Assembly: GCA_026391075.1 (NCBI GenBank)
Contig: JAPLES010000080.1
Coordinates: 1-64,000 of the forward strand
Reading direction: 5' to 3'
Origin: Bacteroidota bacterium
GTDB lineage: Bacteria > Bacteroidota > Bacteroidia > Chitinophagales > LD1
Length of the DNA: 64,000 bases
Below the pieces are notes generated by a model. That model ran no database searches and had not been told where the DNA came from. It was given only the letters and a program-made list of their open reading frames with translations. Each line of letters opens with the position of its first letter. The first letter of the stretch is position 1. Shown piece by piece: positions 42,621 through 51,294 of this stretch. The position numbers and the translations under genes are program-made.

Positions 42621-42989
42621 TTAGTCGTTCGTGTGAAAGAAAGCATCTTCAATGTGCTTGATTTTAATTTCGTTTTTGTGATTGATGGTGATGGAAATAA
42701 TATCGAACCGCACTTCGGTTTCTAAGTGGTGCTCATAAAGAAATTCTTCAGCCGCTTCTTTGATTAAACGAATCTGTTTATCGCTCACAAACTCTTCAGG
42801 AAAACCAAATTGATTACTGCTTCTGGTTTTAACTTCCGAAAAAATTATGATGCCGTTTTCTTTTGAAATAATATCTATCTCAGCGCGGCTATACCGATAA
42901 TTTCTCGTCAAAATTTCGTGTCCTTTGTTTTGAAGAAATTCAACGGCAGCATCTTCGCCTTTTTTACCAAGTTCGTTATGAGAAGCCAT
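42621..42989 (-). CDS. YraN family (UPF0102) endonuclease-like protein
   Basis: A 122-residue protein of the UPF0102/YraN family, which has a PD-(D/E)XK-type fold. The presumed site is visible: E37, D39 in RAEIDIISKENG, then E52 and K54 in FSEVKTRSS. GKKGEDAAVEFLQNKGHEIL at the N-terminus and FDIISITIN near the end are typical. The biological role is not established; family members are often near rnhB or replication-repair genes. The gene upstream on the same strand encodes a DNA/RNA non-specific endonuclease, 148 bp away. Confidence 0.9.
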   Translation of the reverse strand: MASHNELGKKGEDAAVEFLQNKGHEILTRNYRYSRAEIDIISKENGIIIFSEVKTRSSNQFGFPEEFVSDKQIRLIKEAAEEFLYEHHLETEVRFDIISITINHKNEIKIKHIEDAFFHTND

Positions 42990-43005
42990 GAGTGATTTAA
43001 AAATT

Positions 43006-43026
43006 AAGATTGAAGATTTAATATTG
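43006..43026 (-). repeat. Heptamer array upstream of yraN (unit AAGATTG)
   Basis: Three 7-mers on the plus strand: AAGATTG, AAGATTT, AATATTG. It lies 17 bp upstream of the yraN start codon and has the same unit class and orientation relative to the gene as the pruA array at 38128. Confidence 0.55.
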
Positions 43027-43049
43027 AATACAACTGTTCTGCTTACTGT

Positions 43050-43100
43050 ATTTTGTATTGGCCGTTTACTTGTTTCATCCCGTCTGTTTCAGCGGGAGCT
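43050..43100. repeat. Dispersed repeat, copy 3 (inverted)
   Basis: On the reverse strand reads AGCTCCCGCTGAAACAGACG, then GGATGAAACAAGTAA and CAATACAAAAT, matching copy 2 block by block. It lies between yraN and the endonuclease gene. Confidence 0.6.
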
Positions 43101-43136
43101 GCTGCCAAGTGCTGCTAAAAATACTGCAGTTTATCT

Positions 43137-44159
43137 TTATAACACCATGTTCATTTTCGCCACCGTCCTCTTTACCGCCTTCACTCCTCTTCTGCGCGCA
43201 TCGCGCGAAACAGCTTTGGCTTCATCGCTGGTGGCAGTGGCGGTAATTGTTTTCAATTGTAGTTTATCATCAGGCACCGCAACTCGTTTTACTTTGCTCC
43301 ATTTGAATTTATGCCCTGTAAGTTTCTCCACCAACTCAAGATTAACCTGAAAAACTTTTTTGTATGGGAAATCCAGAAATGCTTCTTCATCATCGGGTGC
43401 AGTAACATCACGAATCAGTTTTTTCTTTTTGTCTTTCACCAAATTCATTTCGCGTAAACGTTTTTCGTGGCTCATGACAAAAGCAGTTGTGTAAATGCCA
43501 TCCTTCTTTTTAAACACCACAACTTTCCAAAACATAAGCGGCACCTGAAACGTTTCATTTTTTACATAGAGCGGGTCGTTAATATCCAACACGGGACCGG
43601 TGAAAACACAAATTTTTTGATTGCGCTTTTTTGCTTTTGCTTCATCTAAAATGTAGCTCTCCAAACTGCTCCACAATCCTCTGTTTAGCTTTGGTGCTTG
43701 CGGTACGCTATTTGGAAAATGAAAAGTTTCAGAGGCAAATGTCCGTGCCTCATCACTCCAGCACATTTCATTATTCGAAGTCATGTGCCCAATGTCAAAT
43801 TCTGTTTCCCCACCTTTAATGAGGTCGTAAAATTTATCGTCTAGCTGAATTGAAGATTCTATTCGTGGGTCGGTTTGGAAATTTCCTTTTCGTTCTAACT
43901 GCACTTTCAAATTTCCATCAATGTTGGCAGCAGAAACAAAAGGAAGTTTACGAGGCTTGCTATATAACACACTAAATCGTGAGTACTTCAGTATTCCTTT
44001 CATATCGCCCGAAACTTTTGGTAAATTTTTTTGCTGCTTTTGATTGAGTACATCCAACGTAATGGCTGTAATACCGTCTATAAATTTAGGATCGTAACCT
44101 TTACAGCTTTTTAAGTGCTCAATGGAAAAAACATCGGTTTCAATGGTAGTGTTTGGCAT
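43137..44159 (-). CDS. DNA/RNA non-specific endonuclease
   Basis: A 340-residue enzyme of the beta-beta-alpha-metal (NUC1/Serratia nuclease) family. The general-base His is H125 in FDIGHM; the canonical DRGH is here DIGH. The metal-binding asparagine is N159 in APKLNRGLWSSLE. RKLPFVSAANIDG and YKVGV-like VPLMFWKVVVFKK strands follow. There is no signal peptide, so unlike secreted Serratia-type nucleases it would stay in the cytoplasm unless exported by another route. Some cytoplasmic members belong to toxin or phage systems; no immunity-like gene is adjacent. Confidence 0.85.
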   Translation of the reverse strand: MPNTTIETDVFSIEHLKSCKGYDPKFIDGITAITLDVLNQKQQKNLPKVSGDMKGILKYSRFSVLYSKPRKLPFVSAANIDGNLKVQLERKGNFQTDPRIESSIQLDDKFYDLIKGGETEFDIGHMTSNNEMCWSDEARTFASETFHFPNSVPQAPKLNRGLWSSLESYILDEAKAKKRNQKICVFTGPVLDINDPLYVKNETFQVPLMFWKVVVFKKKDGIYTTAFVMSHEKRLREMNLVKDKKKKLIRDVTAPDDEEAFLDFPYKKVFQVNLELVEKLTGHKFKWSKVKRVAVPDDKLQLKTITATATSDEAKAVSRDARRRGVKAVKRTVAKMNMVL

Positions 44160-44262
44160 AGCATATTTTAAAGCATGAATTTAATTGGATGCATAAAAAA
44201 ATCAAATTAAGCGTGGTATGATTTTACCTGAAATACCAATGCTAATTCCATTCATAGTTTTG

Positions 44263-44270
44263 TAAATTTG
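44263..44270 (+). promoter_or_regulatory. Candidate -7 box (TAAATTTG) for the giant surface protein
   Basis: Exact TAnnTTTG match, 32 nt before the ATG at 44303. No clear -33 partner. Confidence 0.4.
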
Positions 44271-44302
44271 ACCTTCTATTTTGTAACACACACATTCACG
44301 GC

Positions 44303-47300
44303 ATGAACATTCGAATTTTATTATTAGCAACAGCTATGCTGCTTGGCACTATAGGAACATTTGCTCAAGCTCCGGCAAATGATGACCCTTGTGCAGCTAT
44401 TCCATTAACTGTTAGCGCTACTTGTACCTACGCTACTTATACCAATGCCAATGCCACAGCTACCGCAGGTGTTCCTGCACCGGGTTGTGCCAGTTATTCA
44501 GGAGGCGATGTATGGTTTACTTTCATTGTGCCGGCATCGGGTGCGGTAACTATTGATGCTATACAAGGAGTAATTACCGATGGTGGTATGGCCGTTTATT
44601 CTGCTACTGCCTGCAATGGAACTTTTAGTTTGATTAGTTGCGATGATGATAATAGCGCAAACGGATTGATGCCCTTCTTGAATATTGCGGGGCAAACTCC
44701 GGGAGCTACACTTTACATTCGTTTTTGGGAATATGGAAATAACGGAAACGGAACTTTTGGAATTTGCGTAACCGGTTTTTCTCCTCCAACTCCCCCTGTA
44801 AATGACAATCCTTGTACTGCTATACCGGTTACTGTAACTAATTCTTGCGCTTACACACAGTATTCGAATGCCAATGCTACAGCAACCGCAGGTATACCGG
44901 CACCAGGCTGTGCCAGTTATTCAGGAGGCGATGTGTGGTTTAGTTTTACAGTACCTGCTTCGGGCAATGTTACACTTGATGGTAACACTGGTGTTATTAC
45001 CGATGGTGGAATGGCGGTATACTCTGCTACCGCTTGTAATGGAACTTTTACACTTATACAATGTGATGATGATAATAGTGCTAATGGATTAATGCCTAGT
45101 TTAAATTTGACAGGATTGGCCCCGGGAGCTACAATGTATGTACGTTTTTGGGAATACGGCAACGATAATAACGGAACCTTTTCATTATGCATTTTCGACA
45201 ACTCGCTTCCGCCTCCGCCTCCTAACAACACTTGCCTTGCCCCTATTCCAGATATCTGCTCTTCTGCCTGTAATTTGGGTGCGCTACCCACTCCCGCTCC
45301 ATGTACCGCAGGAGCTACTATTTCCACCGGAGCACTAACTTCATTTGGAATGAGTAATGTAGGAGCCATTGCCGAAAATCCCTATAACGCGGTTGTTGGA
45401 TGCGCTATCCCCGCTACCGATGTTTGGTACCGTTTTCAAGCTACAGGAACGCAGTTGGCAATGTCTATTACCAGTTTGGCTAATGCGCTTAACAATCCAA
45501 ACATAAGTTTATACAATGGAAATAATTGCAACGCCTTACTTCCTTTAGGTTGTTTTACCGGTGCAGGTGGTAGTTTAGCTGCTACTTTTTCGCCCACTAC
45601 ACCCGGAGATTTTTATTACCTGCAAATTTCGGGAGGCAATGCTGCCGATGTAGGTGATTTTATTTTGAACATTCGCAACAATCTTGATTGTGCTACTTGT
45701 TTGCTTGCACAAGATTTGCAAGTAACTCCTCCCCCGGTAAACGGAACTTATGCTGCGGGCCAAACCGTAAATTTTTGCTTCACGGTTTCAAATTATAATC
45801 AAACATCAGTTAACTGGTTACATGGTATTGATTTAAATTTTGGCGCAGGTTGGAATGTGGCAACACTTGCACCAACTTCAATTCCTGCAGCCTGCGCAAC
45901 TACGCCTCCGGGAGGATTTTGGGGATTTTATAATAGCGTAACCAGTTCGCACACTCCTTTTGGTACTTATGGTCCGGGATTTTTCTTTGAAACAAGTTCA
46001 GGTAATCCATCTGTACCTGCTGTAATAGACGGAAATCCGGGGAATAATTTTGGTGACCAAGGCGTAGGCTTAACCTGTCCAAGAACTTTTTGCTGGCAAA
46101 TAACTACTCAACCTCCAGGTGCTTGCACACCGGGGGCTAGTTTACAAGTTGGCATTAATACACTTGGAGATTCTGAATCGGGTATTTGGAGTAGCAATGG
46201 CTGCGGTACCGACCCTGTTGTAAATTTTTTAGCAGCACTTGCTTGTTGCGCGCAACCAATCATTACTACCACTAATGCTTCGTGTGGTTTAAATGATGGA
46301 GAAATAGCAGCCACCGGTCAAGGCTCGGCTCCGTGGGATTATGTTTGGGCAAATTCAGTAGGAACTGTTATTGCTACACATAACAATGTGAATGGGACAG
46401 ATTCAATTGGAAGTTTAGCAGCAGGAAATTATTCATTGACGGTTACTGATAATCTCGGTTGCTCGGTTGCTGTTTCAATTACTGTAAACGGAGTAGCTAC
46501 AGCCACTGCGGTAGCCGCTAATTCAGGACCATTTTGTGCGGGGCAAACTATTGCGCTAACTTCTTCGAATGGTGGAACAGGTTATAGTTGGAATGGCCCC
46601 GGTGGTTATACATCAACCGCACAAAACCCTACGCTTGCCGGTGCTACCGGAGTTATGGCAGGAAATTATTCTGTAACCGTTACTTACGGTCCGGGTTGTA
46701 CAGCAACAGATGTAACTAATGTGGTAGTAAATGCAGTGCCTGTGCCTGCCATTGCGCCTGTTACAGTTTCTATTTGCAATGGCGCAAGTGCAACGCTTAC
46801 TGCTAGTGGAGGAAATACTTATGCCTGGAGTAATTTGGCTAATACAGCGGCTGTAACGGTTTCGCCTGTTCTTACAACAAGCTATTCGGTTACAGTAACC
46901 GATGCTAATTTTTGTACCGCAAGTATGTCGCGAACAGTTACAGTTAATTCACTTCCAACGGCAATTATTAATCCTGCTGTAGTAGCTATTTGTAATGGAG
47001 CTAGTGCCACCCTCACCGCAAGTGGAGGCACTTCTTATTTGTGGAGCAATGCGGGTAACACTGCAGCAATTTCTGTTTCGCCAATTATTACAACTTCTTA
47101 TACGGTTACTGTTACAGATGCTAATACTTGCACTGCAACAGCCACACGAACAGTAACGGTAAATCCACTTCCAATACCAGTAATAAATCCTGCTGTTGTT
47201 GCTATTTGCAATGGTGCAAGTGCAACGCTTACAGCGAGTGGAGGAACTAGTTATTTGTGGAGCAATGCGGGTAACACTGCGGCAATTACTGTTTCTCCTG

Positions 47301-50300
47301 CAATTACAACTTCATACACCGTAACTGTTACAGATGTAAATACATGTACTGCCACGGCCACAAGAACAGTAACGGTAAATACACTTCCAACAGCAATTAT
47401 AAATCCTGCTGTAGTTGCAATTTGCAATGGAGCAAGCACAACATTAACAGCAAGCGGAGGCACTTCTTATTTATGGAGTAACGCGGCAAACACAGCAGCA
47501 ATTACTGTTTCGCCAATTATTACCACCACGTATGATGTAACAGTGACAGATGCAAATGCATGCACAGGAAACACGAGCAGAACAGTTACCGTAAATACCC
47601 TTCCAACAGCAATAATAAATCCTGCAGTTGTTGCCATTTGCAATGGTGCTAGTGCAACATTAACTGCAAGTGGTGGAACAAGTTATTTGTGGAGTAATGC
47701 GGCTAACACAGCAGCAATTTCGGTTTCGCCAGTTACTACAAGTTCATATACTGTAACAGTAACCGATGCTAATACATGTACCGCTACAGCTACAAGAACA
47801 GTAACAGTAAATTCACTTCCAACAGCCATAATAAACCCTGCGGTTGTAGCCATTTGCAATGGAGCAAGTGCTACACTCACTGCAAGTGGAGGCACAAATT
47901 ATTTATGGAGCAATGCGGGTAACACTGCTGCAATTACTGTTTCACCTGTTATTACAACTTCTTATACTGTTACCGTAACAGATGCAAATACTTGCACAGC
48001 CACAGCTATCAGAACGGTAACTGTAAATACACTTCCAACAGCAGTTATTAATCCTGCAGTAGTGGCCATTTGTAATGGAGCAAGTACAACACTTACAGCA
48101 AGCGGAGGAACTTCTTACTTGTGGAGCGATGCTTCGATTACTGCGACAATTACCGTTTCGCCAATCGCAACTACTACCTATGATGTTACAGTGACTGATG
48201 CCAATGCTTGCATAGGTACAACCAGCAGAATAGTTACTGTAAATCCACTTCCAATTCCAATTATTAATCCAGCGGCCATTGCCATTTGCAACGGTGCAAG
48301 CGTAACTATAACTGCTGGTGGCGGAACAAATTATTTGTGGAGTAATGCTGCAATTACTGCAGCCATTTCTGTTTCTCCAATCACTACCACCACTTATGAT
48401 GTTACGGTGACCGATGCAAATTTATGTACGGCAACTACCAGTAGCACTGTAACGGTAAACCAATTACCAACTGCGATAATTAACCCTTCAACATCCACTA
48501 TTTGCAATGGAACAAGTGCTACTTTAACTGCAAGCGGAGGAACTACTTATTTATGGAGCGATGCTTCTTTAACGGCAGCTATCACTGTTTCGCCAATAGG
48601 AACTTTCAGTTATAGTGTTACGGTAACCGATGTAAATAACTGTACCGCTACAGCAAGCAGAACAGTAACTGTTATACCTACTATGATACTTGTTACCGCT
48701 GTGACCGATGTTGCTTGCAATGGAGGGAACACTGGGGCCATAGATTTAACTGCGAACAGCGGACAATCGCCATATACTTTTTTATGGAACGATGCGGTAC
48801 TTACCGAAGACAGAAACAATATTCCTGCTGCTAATTATTTGGTTACGGTAACTGATAACGCAGGATGCACTGCTACAACAGCAGCTATTATTTCAGAACC
48901 TACAGTTTTAATTTTTACAGAAACACATACAAATGTTTTGTGCAATGGCGGAAGCAGTGGTTCTATTGATGTAACAGCAAACGGAGGAACTTCGCCTTAT
49001 ACTTATTTATGGAGCGATGCTGTAGTTTCTGAAGACAGAAATAATATTCCCACGGGAAATTATTCGGTTACTATTTCAGATAATCAATTGTGTACTGCAG
49101 CAATCGCTGTAAATATTTCTGAACCAACCGCACTTGCAATTTCTGAAACACATGTGGATGTGCCATGCGGATTGGTGAATGCAGGAAGCATTGACATAAC
49201 TGTGAGTGGAGCTACTTTGCCTTACACTTATTTATGGAACGATGGCGTAATTACTCAGGACAGAACAAATATTCCGGTAGGAAATTATTCGATAACCGCA
49301 ACCGACAACAATGCTTGCTCTATTTCTCTTTCTGCTACAGTTTCAAGTTTGGCGGGCTTAGTAATTTCTGAAACACATGCTGATGCAACATGCAATGCGG
49401 GCAATAGCGGAACTATTGATGTTACACTCGTGGGCAATGCACCACCGTTTACCTATCTATGGAACGATGGTATTGCAACGCAGGATAGAACAAATCTTTT
49501 AGCCGGTGTTTATTCGGTTACTGCAACAGATGTGAACACGTGTATCATTACTTTATCGGTCACCATCAACCAGCCTTCGGCATTAGTGGTAACCGAAACC
49601 CATACCAATGCTTTATGCAATGGCGGAAGCAGTGGCACCATAGATGTTACAGCTACGGCTGCTACACCGCCTTATACTTATTTATGGAACGATGGTATAA
49701 CAACCGAAGACAGAAATAATATTGCAGCAGGAAATTATTCGGTAACGGTACGCGATTTGAATTTGTGTTCGGCTTCTATTACTCTAAATATTTCGGAGCC
49801 AACTGCACTTGTAGTTACTGAAACACATTTAGCTGCTTTGTGCTTTGGTGCTGCCAGTGGTTCAATCGATATTACTGCTTCGTCTGCTACACCACCTTAT
49901 ACTTATTTGTGGAACGATGCTATTACTGCTGAAGACAGAACAAACATTGCTGCTGGAAATTATTCGGTAGTCGTAAATGATTTTAATTCTTGCATTACTT
50001 CTATAGCTATTTCTATTTCGCAACCTACTGCTGTAACAGTAAATGAAACGCACACTAATGCGTTATGCAACGGAGCAAGTGATGGCTCTATTAATATTAC
50101 GAGTGCCGGTGGAACTCCTGGTTACATTTATTTATGGAACGATGCAGTTATTACTGAAGACAGAACAAATATTTCGGCTGGAAATTATTCGGTGGTAGTG
50201 AATGATTTAAATAGTTGCACGGCAACCTTATCAATTGTTATTTCAGAACCGGCTGTGCTTACCGCTGTTGAAATGCACTCGAATGCAAGTTGTTTGGGTT

Positions 50301-51235
50301 ATACCGATGCTGTGATTCTCATTACCGTTTCGGGCGGAACTTCACCATATAGTTATTTGTGGGATGACGGAACAGTTAACCTCAACCGAAATAATTTAAG
50401 TGCAGGAGCATACTCCATAACTGTAACCGATAATAATTCGTGCACCACCTCCACTACAGCAATAGTTAGTGAACCTGCCGGTATGGCGTTGAGTTCTTCT
50501 TTCAACCACCCTACTTGCGAAACCAATAATTTTGACGGAAGTATTTTATTAAATGTAACAGGCGGCTCGCTTCCTTATCACTTTGATTGGTCGAATGGTT
50601 CGGTGCAAAGTAATTTGCTGAGTGTGGCTCCGGGAAATTATTCAGTTACAGTGAGCGATGCAAATAACTGTACCATTGGTTCTACTTTTTCACTTGCTTA
50701 CATTTATGATTTTACGGTTCAGGCTACTCCAATGGCAACTATTAATATTGGAGAAAGCACTACGCTTGGTTATACGCTTAACGGCAACGCAGGAAATTAT
50801 GTGAGTGTTTGGTCACCTGCATCTACGCTTAGTTGTGCTGATTGTGTTTCTCCAATTTCGGCTCCTAACGTTACTACACTGTATCAAATTGAAATTAGAA
50901 ATGATGTGGGTTGTGTGGCGAGCGATACGGTTACCGTTTTAGTCATTCCCGATTATTCCATTTTTGTTCCTAATGCTTTTACTCCAAACAACGATGGCAA
51001 CAATGATGTGTTTCGTTTGTTTGGAAATATTAAAACCATCTCTTACCTCGACATTCAAGTTTTTAATCGCATAGGCGAAAAGGTTTTTGAATCGCAAGAC
51101 CATAATTTTGGTTGGGACGGAACTTACAAAGGTGTATTACAAAATCCTTCGGTATTTATCTGGCAAATGAAACTCGCTTTTATTGATGGGCACCGCGAAG
51201 AATTAAGAAAAGGTTCCGTGACCTTAATGCGATAA
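44303..51235 (+). CDS. Giant SprB-repeat surface protein with T9SS type B sorting domain
   Basis: A 2310-residue secreted protein. Order: signal peptide 1-21; three pre-peptidase-like beta domains (about 23-165, 166-308 and 309-475; the first two are near duplicates with CASYSGGDVWF and CDDDNSANGLMP); a divergent SprB-like module and a PKD-like module (about 650-810); nine Ig-like repeats of about 72 residues (ICNGASATLTASGG ... YLWSN ... VTVTDANTCTA); nine SprB repeats of 75 residues (CNGGSSGSIDVTA ... YLWNDG ... RNNI ... NYSVTVTD); C-terminal gliding-motility-associated type B domain (about 2215-2310: VPNAFTPNNDGNNDVFRLFG, FNRIGEKVF, GWDGTYKG). Likely a surface adhesin; SprB-type repeats are known from Flavobacterium gliding adhesin. 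T9SS genes are not in the window. Confidence 0.92.
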   Translation: MNIRILLLATAMLLGTIGTFAQAPANDDPCAAIPLTVSATCTYATYTNANATATAGVPAPGCASYSGGDVWFTFIVPASGAVTIDAIQGVITDGGMAVYSATACNGTFSLISCDDDNSANGLMPFLNIAGQTPGATLYIRFWEYGNNGNGTFGICVTGFSPPTPPVNDNPCTAIPVTVTNSCAYTQYSNANATATAGIPAPGCASYSGGDVWFSFTVPASGNVTLDGNTGVITDGGMAVYSATACNGTFTLIQCDDDNSANGLMPSLNLTGLAPGATMYVRFWEYGNDNNGTFSLCIFDNSLPPPPPNNTCLAPIPDICSSACNLGALPTPAPCTAGATISTGALTSFGMSNVGAIAENPYNAVVGCAIPATDVWYRFQATGTQLAMSITSLANALNNPNISLYNGNNCNALLPLGCFTGAGGSLAATFSPTTPGDFYYLQISGGNAADVGDFILNIRNNLDCATCLLAQDLQVTPPPVNGTYAAGQTVNFCFTVSNYNQTSVNWLHGIDLNFGAGWNVATLAPTSIPAACATTPPGGFWGFYNSVTSSHTPFGTYGPGFFFETSSGNPSVPAVIDGNPGNNFGDQGVGLTCPRTFCWQITTQPPGACTPGASLQVGINTLGDSESGIWSSNGCGTDPVVNFLAALACCAQPIITTTNASCGLNDGEIAATGQGSAPWDYVWANSVGTVIATHNNVNGTDSIGSLAAGNYSLTVTDNLGCSVAVSITVNGVATATAVAANSGPFCAGQTIALTSSNGGTGYSWNGPGGYTSTAQNPTLAGATGVMAGNYSVTVTYGPGCTATDVTNVVVNAVPVPAIAPVTVSICNGASATLTASGGNTYAWSNLANTAAVTVSPVLTTSYSVTVTDANFCTASMSRTVTVNSLPTAIINPAVVAICNGASATLTASGGTSYLWSNAGNTAAISVSPIITTSYTVTVTDANTCTATATRTVTVNPLPIPVINPAVVAICNGASATLTASGGTSYLWSNAGNTAAITVSPAITTSYTVTVTDVNTCTATATRTVTVNTLPTAIINPAVVAICNGASTTLTASGGTSYLWSNAANTAAITVSPIITTTYDVTVTDANACTGNTSRTVTVNTLPTAIINPAVVAICNGASATLTASGGTSYLWSNAANTAAISVSPVTTSSYTVTVTDANTCTATATRTVTVNSLPTAIINPAVVAICNGASATLTASGGTNYLWSNAGNTAAITVSPVITTSYTVTVTDANTCTATAIRTVTVNTLPTAVINPAVVAICNGASTTLTASGGTSYLWSDASITATITVSPIATTTYDVTVTDANACIGTTSRIVTVNPLPIPIINPAAIAICNGASVTITAGGGTNYLWSNAAITAAISVSPITTTTYDVTVTDANLCTATTSSTVTVNQLPTAIINPSTSTICNGTSATLTASGGTTYLWSDASLTAAITVSPIGTFSYSVTVTDVNNCTATASRTVTVIPTMILVTAVTDVACNGGNTGAIDLTANSGQSPYTFLWNDAVLTEDRNNIPAANYLVTVTDNAGCTATTAAIISEPTVLIFTETHTNVLCNGGSSGSIDVTANGGTSPYTYLWSDAVVSEDRNNIPTGNYSVTISDNQLCTAAIAVNISEPTALAISETHVDVPCGLVNAGSIDITVSGATLPYTYLWNDGVITQDRTNIPVGNYSITATDNNACSISLSATVSSLAGLVISETHADATCNAGNSGTIDVTLVGNAPPFTYLWNDGIATQDRTNLLAGVYSVTATDVNTCIITLSVTINQPSALVVTETHTNALCNGGSSGTIDVTATAATPPYTYLWNDGITTEDRNNIAAGNYSVTVRDLNLCSASITLNISEPTALVVTETHLAALCFGAASGSIDITASSATPPYTYLWNDAITAEDRTNIAAGNYSVVVNDFNSCITSIAISISQPTAVTVNETHTNALCNGASDGSINITSAGGTPGYIYLWNDAVITEDRTNISAGNYSVVVNDLNSCTATLSIVISEPAVLTAVEMHSNASCLGYTDAVILITVSGGTSPYSYLWDDGTVNLNRNNLSAGAYSITVTDNNSCTTSTTAIVSEPAGMALSSSFNHPTCETNNFDGSILLNVTGGSLPYHFDWSNGSVQSNLLSVAPGNYSVTVSDANNCTIGSTFSLAYIYDFTVQATPMATINIGESTTLGYTLNGNAGNYVSVWSPASTLSCADCVSPISAPNVTTLYQIEIRNDVGCVASDTVTVLVIPDYSIFVPNAFTPNNDGNNDVFRLFGNIKTISYLDIQVFNRIGEKVFESQDHNFGWDGTYKGVLQNPSVFIWQMKLAFIDGHREELRKGSVTLMR
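46742..48685 (+). repeat. Nine Ig-like tandem repeats (216-bp period)
   Basis: Nine coding repeats of about 72 codons, spaced 213-216 bp, each starting near INPAVVAICNGAS. Neighbouring copies are nearly identical in protein but differ at many third codon positions. Confidence 0.9.
48686..50702 (+). repeat. Nine SprB-type tandem repeats (about 225-bp period)
   Basis: Nine 75-codon repeats, with ETHTNALCNGGSSGTIDVTA and YLWNDG anchors, more diverged than the upstream Ig-like set. The last copy is the most divergent. Confidence 0.88.
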
Positions 51236-51294
51236 ACCGGTTTTGCAACTGCTGAAACAAGTTGGCTACTTTTAGTTGGATACATTCGGCACTT

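Noticed and set aside
43137-44159. Toxin-antitoxin or defence role for the non-specific nuclease with yraN
   Set aside because: YraN is a housekeeping-type family, a repeat separates the genes, and no immunity or sensor gene is adjacent.
44917-45369. 150-residue minus-strand ORF inside the giant gene
   Set aside because: Composition follows the coding strand repeats; no start signal or family match.
46742-50702. Regular repeats as a CRISPR array
   Set aside because: Period of 216-225 bp, repeats are in-frame coding modules without spacers, and no cas genes are present.
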